Of a stretch of DNA of 64,000 nucleotides, positions 49,201 to 59,979 are shown piece by piece; the first letter of the stretch is position 1, and every line of letters begins with the position of its first letter. Origin of the DNA: Zhengitettix transpicula (lineage: Eukaryota > Arthropoda > Insecta > Orthoptera > Tetrigidae); the NCBI GenBank assembly GCA_037074705.1, contig CM073590.1, positions 45,172,395 to 45,236,394 of the forward strand. Direction: 5' to 3'. A model generated the notes under the pieces. The model saw only the letters and a list, made by a program, of their open reading frames with translations, was not told where the DNA came from and did not search any database. The translations under genes and the position numbers were made by a program.

Positions 49201-51379
49201 CCTGTACTTTAAGAGAGTCAGAATTACTCCTTGTACGTTAAGAGAGACGGAATTATTCCCTGTACCTTAAGACAGTCGGAATTACTCCCAGTACATTAAG
49301 AGAGTCAGAATTAGTCCCAGTACATTAAGAGTGTCAGAATTACTCTCAGTACGTTAAGAGACTCAGAATTACTCCCAGTACCTTAAGAGAGTCGGAATTA
49401 CTCCCAGTACCTTAAGAGTGTCTGAATTACTCCCAGTACCTTAAGAGTGTCACAATTACTCCCAGTACATTAAGAGAGTCAGAATTACTCCCAGTACTTT
49501 AAGAGAGTCAGAATTAGTCCCAGTACTTTAAGAGTGTCAGAATTACTCCCGGTACTTTAAGAGAGTCAGAATTACTCCCGGTACCTTAAGAGTGTCAGAA
49601 TTACTCTTAGTACTTTAAGAGTGTCAGAATTACTCTTAGTACTTTAAGAGTGTCAGAAGTACTCCCAGTACCTTAAGAGTGTCAAAATTACTCCCAGTAC
49701 CTTAAGAGTGTCAGAATTACTACCAGTACATTAAGAGAGTCAGAATTAGTCCCAGTACAATAAGAGTGTCAGAATTACTCTCAGTACGTTAAGAGACTCA
49801 GAATTACTCCCAGTACCTTAAGAGTGTCAGAATTACTCCCAGTACATTAAGAGAGTCAGAATTAGTCCCGGTACTTTAAGAGTGTCAGAATTACTCCCAG
49901 GACCTTAAGAGTGTCAGAATTACTCCCAGTACATTAAGAGAGTCAGAATTAGTCCCAGTACATTAAGAGTGTCAGAATTACTCTCAGTACGTTAAGAGAC
50001 TCAGAATTACTCCCAGTACCTTACGAGAGTCGGAATTACTCCCAGTACCTTAAGAGTGTCTGAATTACTCCCAGTACCTTAAGAGTGTCAGAATTACTCC
50101 CAGTACATTAAGAGAGTCAGAATTAGTCCCAGTACATTAAGAGTGTCAGAATTACTCCCAGTACTTTAAGAGAGTCAGAATTACTGCCAGTACCTTAAGA
50201 GAGTCGGAATTATTCCCAGTACCTTAAGAGTGACAGATTTGCTCCCAGGACCTTAAGAGAGTCTGAATTACTCCCTGCACTTTAAGTGTGTGAGAATTAC
50301 TCCCAGTACATTCAGAGTGTCAGAATTACTCCCAGTACCTTAAGTAAGTCAGAATTACTCGCAGTACTTTACGAGAGTCAGAATTACTCCCAGTACCTTA
50401 AGAGTGTCAGAATTACTCCCAGTACATTCAGAGTGTCAGAATTACTCCCAGTGCCTTAAGTATGTCAAAATTACTCCCAGTACTTTACGAGAGTCAGAAT
50501 TACTCCCAGTACCTTAAGAGTATCAGAATTACTTACAGTACCTTAAGAGTGTCAATATTACTCCTAGTACTTTAAGAGAGTCAGAATTACTCCCAGTACT
50601 TTAAAACAGTCAGAATTACTCCCAGTACTTTAAAAGAGCCAGAATTACTTCCAGTACTTTAAGAGAGTCAGAATTACTCCCAGTACTTTAAGAGTGTCAG
50701 AATTACTCCAGTACTTTAAGAGATTCAGAATTACTCTCAGTACTTTGAGAGAGTCAGAATTACTCTCAGTAACTTAAGTGATTCAGAATTACTCCCGAAA
50801 ACTTTAAGAGAGTCAGAATTACTCTCAGTACATTAAGAGAGTCAGAATTACGCCCAGTACATTAAGAGAGTCAGAATTACTCCCAGTACCTTAAGAGAGT
50901 CAGAATTACTCCCAGTACTTTAAGAGTGTCAGAATTACTCCCAGTACCTTAAGAGAGTCAGAATTACTCCCAGTACTTTAAGAGAGTTAGAATTACTCCC
51001 AGTACTTTAAGAGAGTCATAATTACTCCTAGTACTTTAAAACTGTCAGTACTACTCCCAGTACTTTAAGAGAGTCAGAATTACTCCCAGTACGTTCAGAG
51101 AGTCGGAATTACTCCTAGTACCTTATGAGTGTCAAAATTACTCCCAGTATCTTAAGAGAGTCGGAATTACTCCCAGTACTTTAAGAGAGTCAGAATTACT
51201 CCCAGTACCTTAAGAGTATCAGAATTACTTTCAGTACCTTAAGAGTGTTAATATTACTTCCAGTACTTTAAGAGAGTCAGAAGTACTATCAGTACTATAA
51301 GAGTGTCAGAATTACTCACAGTACGTTAAGAGAGTCAGAATTACTCCCACTACCTTAAGAGAGTCGGAATTACTCCCAG
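34228..51379. repeat. 29-bp tandem satellite, ~591 copies, 17.15 kb
   Basis: An unbroken head-to-tail array with a 29-bp period. The monomer contains GAGAGTCAGAATTACTCCC followed by AGTACNTTAA. N is C, T, A or G, all four being frequent. The third base before GTC alternates between A and T (AAGAGAGTC or AAGAGTGTC). Other variants such as AAATCTGTC (near 35385, 35765, 36685, 37825, 38140, 38520, 40288, 44870, 45790, 47405) mark longer duplicated blocks. There are no spacers between monomers. Since 29 is not a multiple of 3 and each unit contains TAA, no frame stays open. Each unit holds the interrupted palindrome TACT-CCC-AGTA. Any role (centromeric, heterochromatic, none) cannot be read from sequence. 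Confidence 0.97.
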
Positions 51380-51829
51380 AGGCACTGAATTGGCTATCTT
51401 TCTTATTCATTATTTTCAATCAGATGTATTTTTTTTAATTTTTTACTATTATGGATGTTATTTAATATTCATTCACAAAACACTTTTTAAATTCCACAGT
51501 AACACTTTCATACATACAGATACCGCAGTCATTTTGTGTGCCAAAAAACATTATGAGGAATATCTTGAGTCTGAAAAATTTTAGTGTTTACCAGGAAGAA
51601 CACATTATTTTGAGCACACTCCCATAAAAATATTTTTTTTAATATTTGAAAATATTAAACAAATATAGTAAACAGTATTTATAAAAGTACACATGTAAGA
51701 AAATATTTAGGTACAAAATGAAACATTGAGACTTTGGCAAGAACAATAGTAATACACTGGTTATACATAATGACAATCACTTCCTGAAACAAAAAAAAAC
51801 AACTTAATGCTTTCCTGGTGTAACTGTTG
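51380..51829. other. right flank of the satellite, AT-rich
   Basis: The satellite stops within a monomer. Within 10 bp comes GAATTGGCTATCTTTCTTATT, the terminal string of the fold-back family. The rest is AT-rich, and a 64-codon open frame (51390-51584) has no family features. Confidence 0.5.
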
Positions 51830-51957
51830 CAGAAAAAGTTCTCAGGTTTCCACCTGAGTCAAACCACACCTGGAATATGACTACAGGGCATGTGTTCATC
51901 AAAACATAGCACAATATATGTGGTTTGACCCAGGTGGAAACCCGAGAACTTTTTCTG
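51830..51957 (-). repeat. long hairpin: 39-bp inverted repeat with a 50-bp loop
   Basis: Arms 51830-51868 and 51919-51957 are reverse complements at 37 of 39 positions. Read as RNA from the minus strand, both differences become G-U pairs, so that strand would pair along the full arm. Read from the plus strand they are A-C mismatches. It could be a small fold-back transposon or a hairpin RNA locus. No target duplication is obvious. Confidence 0.8.
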
Positions 51958-52140
51958 AAAAAAAAAAATACTTATCTAGTTACTCTGTTACCATAAACAT
52001 ATTTATGAATTGGTCAATCATAAGAGGTTTGGTCATCATACCACCCAGCTGTTTGTCTGCATGACAGTATTTAAATCAAATTATTCACCATGATACAGTA
52101 CTGATAGATATGAAGTAGTATTGGACATGCGTTTGGCACT
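51958..52140. other. unassigned
   Basis: An A-run follows the hairpin. Nothing else was recognised. Confidence 0.4.
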
Positions 52141-52480
52141 CTTGTTAATCTTTCCAGATTTAATCAGTTTATGGCACTTCTGATATGGCATTATGTTGTC
52201 TCATACACAGCAATGTTCGTATTTATTCACCTGACAACTGTACACAATAATGCAACCTAGTGAGCTGTTACTGTTTTTCATGTCTCCTAAATAATCAGCA
52301 TCACAATATGCTCTACTTTGGAGTTACCTTGCTGTTTCAAGAGCTCTCCCATAACAAATTCCCTTCTTCTTGATGTAGATGCCACACATCCTCAGATATT
52401 GAAAGTTCCACTTGTCTGCTTTAGAAGTTTATGCTGAATGCAAAGTTAGGTCTAGTCTTCCTGGCTTTCAATGTGATTAT
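52141..52480 (-). pseudogene. Ty1/copia RNase H fragment, antisense
   Basis: On the minus strand 52317-52204 reads AYCDADYLGDMKNSNSSLGC and onward, the start of copia-type RNase H (compare the family pattern Y.D(A/S)D(Y/W).GD...S..G). A stop follows after about 38 codons. Weaker copia-like residues lie upstream to ~52480. It is a separate copy from the element at 54012 and lies in the opposite orientation. Confidence 0.5.
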
Positions 52481-53160
52481 AGCATGGCAGAGGAATTTTT
52501 TCCTCAGAGATTCTTCAATAGTTTCATAGGTATTTTCATAATTTTACAGTCTTGCATATTATATTAAACAAACATTTTTGTATGTATGAACATTACATCA
52601 GATGTTTTTTAAATTTGAATTCTCAGGTAAATGTCTGGATTTTGTATAAGTCATTACAAACTGACTCTTCATCAGTCTTTTTATTTTCATATGGTCTTTC
52701 CCAATCGTCCAGATGTATTGCTGGGAACAGTTCTCCTAGACAGTCAATAAAGATGCACTGATGTTTTCAGTTGAATCAGTCCTTGTTCCCTCAAGTAACT
52801 GGTTGATCATTAAATCCACTTAAGGAAGAACAGTCTCAGACCATAAATAGCATTTCACAGCTCAACCACTCCCTCATCAAAACCAACCATTAACTTCATA
52901 TAAAAACTGCAACAATGTGTTTTACAGACATCATATTTCCACTTCAATAACCACCTGGTTGATATGTCTTTCTTGTATGTCTTCCTTATTGGTTTTTGTC
53001 CATGTGTTGTCATTGAGTAAACTTATTTTTTCATCTTCTCTGGGTTTTTCCCACTTCTTCCTGTTGGGTGAACTAATACATTGAGCATTCATAAGAAGAG
53101 AAAGTAAGGAAAAAAGCTATTTTGTCAAGTGACTCGTGCAAATGTGTCTGTCTATTCTCA
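52481..53160. other. unassigned
   Basis: I see no gene here. A 69-codon frame at 52552-52761 lacks recognisable features. It may be further remnant of the antisense copia copy. Confidence 0.3.
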
Positions 53161-53262
53161 TGCATTTTTCTGCACCTGAAGAAGGAACAAGGCTTTCAGA
53201 AATGTTGTGTGTTATTTATATTATCACTTCTTTTGTCTGAATTGGGCTATCTTTGTTAATAT
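53161..53262. repeat. half copy of the fold-back family
   Basis: TTTTTCTGCACCTGAAGAAG, then AGAAATGTTGTGTG and ATCACTTCTTTTGTCTG, matches the right half of 6051-6221 and 26481-26664. The left arm is absent. Confidence 0.6.
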
Positions 53263-53797
53263 ACAAAATTAGCTTAACAATTACAAACAGCTAAAAATAA
53301 AAGATGAAAAGCACAATGAACTTTACATGCAGATGAGTAGTAGTGGTTTCAACATTATGATTTTATTCTTCACTAGAAAATCTAAGTTATTAATTAATTT
53401 TTCCCTTCATTATATTATAGTTTGTACATTATTCATTTATCACATGACAGAAAACCTAATAAATTTTTATAAAACATACTGAAAAATAAAAGGTTGTCAT
53501 AATGATAGATTAAGAGCAATTATTTCTTATGTGAATTGTGGCCTTTCTTTACATTTATTAACTCAAAATTTAAAATACAATTTAATGGAATAATACTTGA
53601 GCAGAATGACTGGAAATGGTTTTACATAATAACAATTATTTGGATAATACTTTGCAAGCATCTAGTTTATAAAAATATGTTTTACTGGAAACAGATCTTC
53701 AAAACACATTTACATATACACAGCTCTGGATAAATTTTACGAAGATTATAAAAGATAGTCCACAAGAAAAAATTTAATATAAATATTAACCATGAAA
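53263..53797. other. unassigned AT-rich DNA
   Basis: Nothing recognised. A 65-codon frame at 53536-53733 is hydrophobic but has no start context or family signature. Confidence 0.3.
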
Positions 53798-53882
53798 TCA
53801 ATTGACATATTCACCTGAGTCTACTACCATGACAGAGCTGGAAGCATCAGCACACTGACTCCAGAATCTTTTTTCCATGTTT
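53798..53882 (-). CDS. possible terminal coding exon (tentative)
   Basis: On the minus strand a strong 3' splice site (a long T-rich tract ending GATGATACAG) is followed by 85 bases open in one frame. They read NMEKRFWSQCADASSSVMVV, then DSGEYVN and a TGA. The composition is protein-like. No matching upstream exon is visible, because the copia element begins 130 bp further up, so this could be chance or the last exon of a gene whose other exons lie outside the window. Confidence 0.25.
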
Positions 53883-54011
53883 CTGTATCATCACAAAAAC
53901 AAAAAGAAAGAAAAGTTATATAGGGAAAGAAAACTGAACAAAACAAATCTACAGTATGTTGTATTTCAAATTATCTTACACCTACCAGACACCACACCAT
54001 TTGGGCAGATT

Positions 54012-54234
54012 TGTTAGTATTGAGATTATGTTGAGTATGAACAAACTTTTAAAATGCAAGTGTGAATAATTTTTTTCTAATGTAAATGTTGGTAACACTG
54101 TCAATTGTTTCTTTTAGTTAGTAAAAGAAATGTTGTAATAAAAAAATGTATGTTCTGCTGCTGTCATAGTTATCTGTAACTTTAGTAATATTAAATAAAA
54201 ATATATTCAATACATTTGTTTTCTAATTCCAACA
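54012..54234 (+). repeat. copia 5' LTR, 223 bp
   Basis: TGTTAGTATTGAG...TAATTCCAACA, with TG...CA ends. It matches the first ~175 bp of the 3' LTR at 57852. It contains several AATAAA-like signals (near 54138 and 54195). Confidence 0.8.
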
Positions 54235-54235
54235 T

Positions 54236-54250
54236 TGGCTATGGGCCCAG
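54236..54250 (+). promoter_or_regulatory. copia primer-binding site
   Basis: TGGCTATGGGCCCAG directly follows the LTR. Copia elements prime from an internal fragment of initiator tRNA-Met and have a site of the GGTTATGGGCCCAG type, so this fits with one base changed. Confidence 0.7.
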
Positions 54251-54631
54251 ATGGAATGTGTTGAAAGTTTAAAAGTAAAATATTAAATAGATGTTATAAA
54301 GTGAAAATAATGGTGAGTCATGCTGAAAATAAATTGTTCTGTTTAATGGAGATAATTTTGACAATGGAAAATTTAGATTTCATTTTGCTTTGGCGCCTAT
54401 GGATTTGCACGATATATTAAAAACAGAGCAATTAAATACAAGAGATGATGATTGGAATAAGAAAAATAATAATACCTGTATGGTAATTATCAAAAGTGTA
54501 ACAGATTTGTACTTGGAATATGTGAAAGAAACAGAGGTAGCATACACAATGATTGGAGAGGATATTTAGCAAAAAAGGTACATGCTTCAAATTTTCTTTA
54601 TTAAAAGAACTTATTGCATTAAAATATTAAT

Positions 54632-55132
54632 ATGGGGCCAATTTACAAGACCATTTTCCTAAATGACAGAATATTTAGGGACCTAAAAAATTTGGGAAGC
54701 AATTTTGAAGCATCTATGCCCACAGAAAATGTAGTAATTGCTTTACAAACATTGTCTGATAGTGATCTAAATTTAGCGCTTGTCAAGAGTAGACTTCTGG
54801 AGTTTTCAGTGAATAAAAATTTGAGAAAAAATCATTTAACTGTCAGAGATGTGCCTTCTTCATTTAATGTAGACCAAAAAGTACTGAAATGTTACAAGTG
54901 TGATAAAATGAGGCATTATGCCAGTAACTGTAGAGTAAAATGTCATGTTTGTGATAAAATGGGACGTAAAGTAAAGCAATATTTTAGAAAAAAAATTAAT
55001 AAACCAAGAAAAAATAAAAATATGGCTATTTATGTAGAAGGAAACGGTTGTGAGAAGCAGGTAGATGATCATAATGCTGAGGCATTTTGTTCAAGTGCTG
55101 TTGTACAATCAAATAAAACATGGTATGTCTAG
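54632..55132 (+). pseudogene. copia gag, C-terminal part with zinc knuckle
   Basis: 166 open codons. Residues ~90-103 form CYKCDKMRHYASNC, an intact C-X2-C-X4-H-X4-C zinc knuckle, followed by a second, imperfect CHVCDKMG repeat. Upstream residues fit the copia Gag helical region (LPTEYENVV-like context reads MPTENVVIAL here). The N-terminal third lies in other frames with stops. Protease should follow at 55133-55330, but I see no DSGA motif there. Confidence 0.75.
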
Positions 55133-55332
55133 TATTTGTATGGGTCTTTGAGGCACTGAATATAATAGGGGAAAAAGTGTGTCAATTACAATTAAAAATT
55201 TGATGTGTGTTCAAGTTTGAGGGTAAATTGATTGTCAACTCCTATGATTGAAAAGGCTGGTTTTGAAATTGTTTGTGCTGATGGCCAAATAATTTAAAAA
55301 GTAAAAAGTGTTTATGTTGAAGATTTTAGACA

Positions 55333-56235
55333 AAATAATTTATATAAAATAATCTTTGAATGTAGAAACAATGAATATGCAAACTTGGCAGCCAGCAATA
55401 AAGATAAGGAACTTTGGCATCTGAATTATAACTCATTATTGAGAATTTAAATTTAGTAAATGGTATGCGATTTGAAAATTCTGAAACAACTATATGTGAT
55501 GTGTGTAAGATGTTAACAGAAGTGTTTTCCATATTATTCCATATCATCTAGATCAAGTAGAGTATTACAAGTATTGTGCACACAGATATATGTGGTCCTA
55601 TTAGACCAATGTATTGAAGTGACAATTTGTATTTTGTAAACTTTGTTGACGATTACTCCAAATTTGTTATGGTTTATCTTATGAAAAGTAAAGATGAGAT
55701 ATTTAATTGCTTGAAAGATTACAAAGCAAAGATGTCATCTTTGTTTTGTGGTAAGAAAATTTGTAAAATAAAATGTGATAAAGTAGGAGAATATTGTTCT
55801 AAAAACTTTTCTGACATTGGTGCAAAAAAAGGTATTAAAAAAATCTATACACCTCCCAAACCTCCTCATCTTAATGGAATAGCTGGTAGTGAATCAGACC
55901 TTGATGGATATGGCTAGATCAATGATCATGCAGGCACATATGGATAAAATATTTTCAGAAGATGCAGTTTTGACAGCTGTATATATCACCAATAGAACTC
56001 CATCTTGCTTAGTAAAACATAAAACACCATATGAATGTTTTATGATAAAAAGCCAAATGTTAATATGAAAGTTTTCAGTTGTATGCTAGAATTCCTGATT
56101 CATTGAGAATCAAATTAGGTGGTAAGGGCTTGAAATGCAGATTTGTAGGATATACAGTGTGTGGATATCAGCTGTGGAAAGACAAAGAAAATAAAGTAAT
56201 ATGTTCCAGAAATGTGGTATTTAATGAAAGGTGAT
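55333..56235 (+). pseudogene. copia pre-integrase and integrase region (right copy)
   Basis: Same content and breaks as 1-903. LWH sits in the pre-integrase part (~55415-55450) and HTDICGPI near 55575-55600. The core block is at 55627-55917 with CDKVGEY and LNGIAG in place of the family motifs. The following frame has AVYITNRTPS, and FVGY...NVVFNE is at the end. Confidence 0.85.
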
Positions 56236-56273
56236 TCTCTTTAAACAAATATGAAAATTGGAACTTTAATGAT

Positions 56274-57783
56274 GTGAGTGACAAAGAATCTGAAGATGAT
56301 GTGATGAAGGAAAAAGTAGAAGAAAACCTTAGTTTAAATAAGCAGGAAAATTCTGTAGAAAATGTTCATGAAAATAATACAGAAAAAGGAAAACCTCAAC
56401 AACAAGTGAAGGTACCAGCAAAGTTTAATTACTATGAAATGAATATAAGTTGCTTAGCATTAAATAGTGAAATTTCAGATATTCCAAAGTCATATTCAGA
56501 GGAAAGAGTAAGTACAAATTGGCAATGCTGGGAAAACACTATTGGAGACAAATTCAGTGCCTTAAAAAATAATAGGACATGGGAATTAGTTGATAAGCCA
56601 GATAAAGAAGAAATAATGAGTAATAGATATGTGTTTAGAGAAGAAGATAATGAAAGAAAAAGTATTTATAAAGCGAGGTTGGTAGCAAGAGGTTTTGAAC
56701 AAAGTAGTTTTGGTGAGTTTGGACAAATTCATGCACCAGTAGCAAGACTTTCTACATTGAGAATCTTTATATCTGTTTTTAACAACTACAATCTACTTGG
56801 AACAATTAGATGTTAAAAATGCTTTCTTACACAGTTAACTCAAGAAGAAAATCTTTATGAAAATTCCAGAATGTTTTAGTGTCAGATGCTGATAAAAATA
56901 AAGTTTGTATGCTGAATCAAGCTATATACAGGTTAAAAGCACCAAAAGCCTGGAATGAAACATTTAATAAATTCTGATTATTGTTTGTACAGTTTTCTTC
57001 ACAAAGACATAAGATGCTACCTGTTTTTGTATGTGAATGATATTTTAATTGCATTTAATGATTTTGATTTTCTTAATTATGTGAAATTGAAACTTTGCCA
57101 GACATTCGAACTGAAAAATTGCATTAAGGATAGTTTTTATTTCTTAGGTATTAACATATATAGAGATCATAAAAGCAGAATTATAACTTTGGATCAGATA
57201 TCTGTTATTAAAAATTTAGGTAGAAAATTTAATGTAGAAGGCTAAAACTCCTATAGATAAGAATTTAAATTTAAACAAAGTGAGTGAAGAATGTGAAAAG
57301 ACAATTCTCAAAGTACACTGTGAATTATAAATTGTACTTTCATCATGGTGATTGTTAATTAGTTCGGTAAAGTGATGCCGACTCGACTAAAAATGCCTTA
57401 TCACAAATCTATAAGTGGATATATTGTTTTAAAATCTTTAATAACTTGATATGTTGGTGCTCTAAGAAGCAATCATTTGTTACATTATCTAGTACAGAAT
57501 CAGAGTTTGTGCAGCTTCTTGTGAATTACTGTATATTAAAAATTTGCTAAAAGTATTGGTATCAAAGTATTACCAAATTGTTTATTTGAGGATAACCAAA
57601 GTGCCATCAAACTTATTCAAAATTTTGAAAACAACAAAAGATGTAAAGTTTAATTTTGTATTAAATTTAATTAATGACAATATTATAAAGGTTGAATGTG
57701 TGTGCACTGATGATCAATTAGTTGATGTATTTACAAAAGCCATGAGTAATTCACAGTTTGAAAATATGTTTGTAAAAATTTGA
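56274..57783 (+). pseudogene. copia reverse transcriptase / RNase H region (right copy)
   Basis: Same as 942-2451, with frames 56274-56816, 56955-57245 and 57544-57783. The conserved DVKNAFL tract falls in the shifted stretch just after 56810, the active-site box is YVND, and the RNase H tail reads DQLVDVFTKA. Confidence 0.85.
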
Positions 57784-57851
57784 CTTCATGATGTCTTTAT
57801 TGAAATTTCATATATTGTTTGATAATAGCATTTTATAGTTTTGAGGGAGGG

Positions 57852-58027
57852 TGTTAGTATTGAGATTATGTTGAGTATTAGCAAACCTTTAAAAAGGAAG
57901 TATGTTTGATTTTGTTGTAATACAAATATTGGTAACAATGTCTATTGTTTTTTTAGTTAGTAAAAGAAATGTAATAAAAATGTATGTTGTCACTCTCATA
58001 GTTATCTGTAATTTTAGTACTGTTTAA
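57852..58027 (+). repeat. copia 3' LTR, right end degraded (right copy)
   Basis: Identical to 2520-2695. It is preceded by the GAGGGAGGG polypurine tract. Confidence 0.75.
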
Positions 58028-59979
58028 TTATTTATCGTCTGTATACTTTATAAATATAATAGGCCCAAAGCAGTCAATTTTTGGAAATTTTGATTTTAAA
58101 TTACAGTAAATCAACGTTCCTTTTTTACCTAGCGATTCATCTTGTCAATGTTTCATCATACTACTATAAGCTTCAGCACAAAATGTGTATATAATCTTTT
58201 AGACCAAGAAAACATGCGGAAGATAATAAAACAGTACTATAGTCTGAGGGTAAAACTATGTTGCTTTGTTTATGTTTAAATGGATTGTAAATTTTCTATA
58301 GAACTTTCAGCATAGAATCGTGCAATACATATTCATCCGAAGTGCTATAACGTGAGATTTTCTTTTTTGTAGTTTATTAAATAAAAAATGGGACTTAAAA
58401 GCGCTACTTTTGAAGGTTTAAAGAAATTAACTGCGATCTGCATTTTTTTAACTCTTCACGATAAAGAACAGCGAACCACCACGGAATAAATGTAACTTCC
58501 GCACAAACAATGGCATACAATTCTATGATAATCATTAATAAGATAACAATTGCATTCTTTCGTCTATATATATAGAAGCACTGTACTGTAGCGTGACATG
58601 TGAAACCTATTTAGTAGTACTAGAAAACAGGACTTCAACGAAATCCCACTCAACAAAACTTACTATACCTTCCTTATTTGTTGTTACCGCCGAATAGACT
58701 AAAAAAACTCTACACCAGAGTGCTCAGACTTCGATCGACCACAAAGAAAATATGTGTCAAACGATCGATCGACAAAGACGAAGCATAATGGCAATTGATG
58801 ATCGTCTGCGCACTTTTCATAGGATGGCACGTAATTACTGATAGACAATCGCAAACAGGATGACAGCTGTTATCCAACTGCGATATTTTGATTGAATAAT
58901 TTTGTTTGAAGTGCAATTTGTTTTAAACATGGATATTTCTTTAAAGGTTTAAAAGACCAAAATTTTGCATCACCAACTCTGGATTTGAGATGTATATCTT
59001 AAGTAATCTGCGAAATTTCATTTTCGGCATAAAACAAACAAGTCTAGATAAAAGGTGTTTGATATTTCAGTAGCAGATATTCTTCAACGTCTATAGCCCA
59101 TAAAAGTTACAAAATTTGTCAATTAGCTAAAATCGGAAGAACGTCTTTCAAACCCAATCAGAATATTTATTTCTGACACGTAAAAGCCATAATTTAACTC
59201 AGGACTTGCCCTTGCTTTCAAAGCCGGAAAATTTTTCAAATAATTTTTATTTAGTTATGTAGCTGAAATCTACTTTTTCTAGCATTTATGGCCTAATCAA
59301 GTCGGTGATGGTTTTATGACGTGTCAAATCTTTTAAAAAAGCCAAATAACAAATACATTTTTCGTTTTTGAGTATCTCGGTATCATGTTAACTTCTTGGA
59401 AGAGTATGGACATATTTCCGCGATCGACAGTTTGAGCACCCGTTCTCTACACTTTCGTAAAATTCTCTCAGTATATATATTGGTCGACAGATAAATTCAA
59501 TTAGCGGTTACTATGTCTTTTAAAATATTTACAAATCTTATAAATACTCAAATTTTATAAGTTTATCAGGATTGCAGGGCGTCGAAATCTTATTCACACT
59601 TTAACAATAACTTCCCTCTCAATTCTCTCCGTTACAATCTTTCCTGTAGCACGTTCCAACTAATACAGCTTCTCCTTCTTTTAACTCCTTATTGTTGACA
59701 TTATTATTGAATTATAACGGAAATATTCACTATTTTACATTTTTATTTTTTTCTATCATCATATAAGTAAATACTGATATCCGGAAATGCAGTCTAGTCG
59801 GAAACTCACAAGAAAATAATGTTCATAATTTGAAACAAAGCGAATAAAATAATTATCTGCATTATCCTGAATCGGAATCTTAATATTAATTCCGTTATAG
59901 TGAACACGAATCCCTAATATACTGTAATGCGAAGGAAGTATGTCTTAGAACACTAAATTCAACATGGATTGATATATAT
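58028..59979. other. unassigned AT-rich DNA (copy of 2696-4647)
   Basis: As described for 2696-4647. No gene was seen. Confidence 0.5.

Larger units (their letters stand above)
54012..58027 (+). mobile_element. Ty1/copia retrotransposon, LTR to LTR, degenerate
   Basis: This is the full view of the element whose 3' part opens the window. The 5' LTR is 54012-54234 and the primer-binding site starts at 54236. Gag is around 54632-55132, pol lies at 55333-57783, the polypurine tract is at 57843-57851, and the 3' LTR starts at 57852. The length of ~4.0 kb is less than the ~5 kb usual for copia elements, so internal sequence (gag start, protease) has been lost. Multiple frameshifts and stops make it inactive. 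Confidence 0.9.

Noticed and set aside
34228..51379. CRISPR array (29-bp repeats)
   Set aside because: The repeat length fits, but there are no spacers between units, no cas genes, and the context is eukaryotic. It is a satellite.
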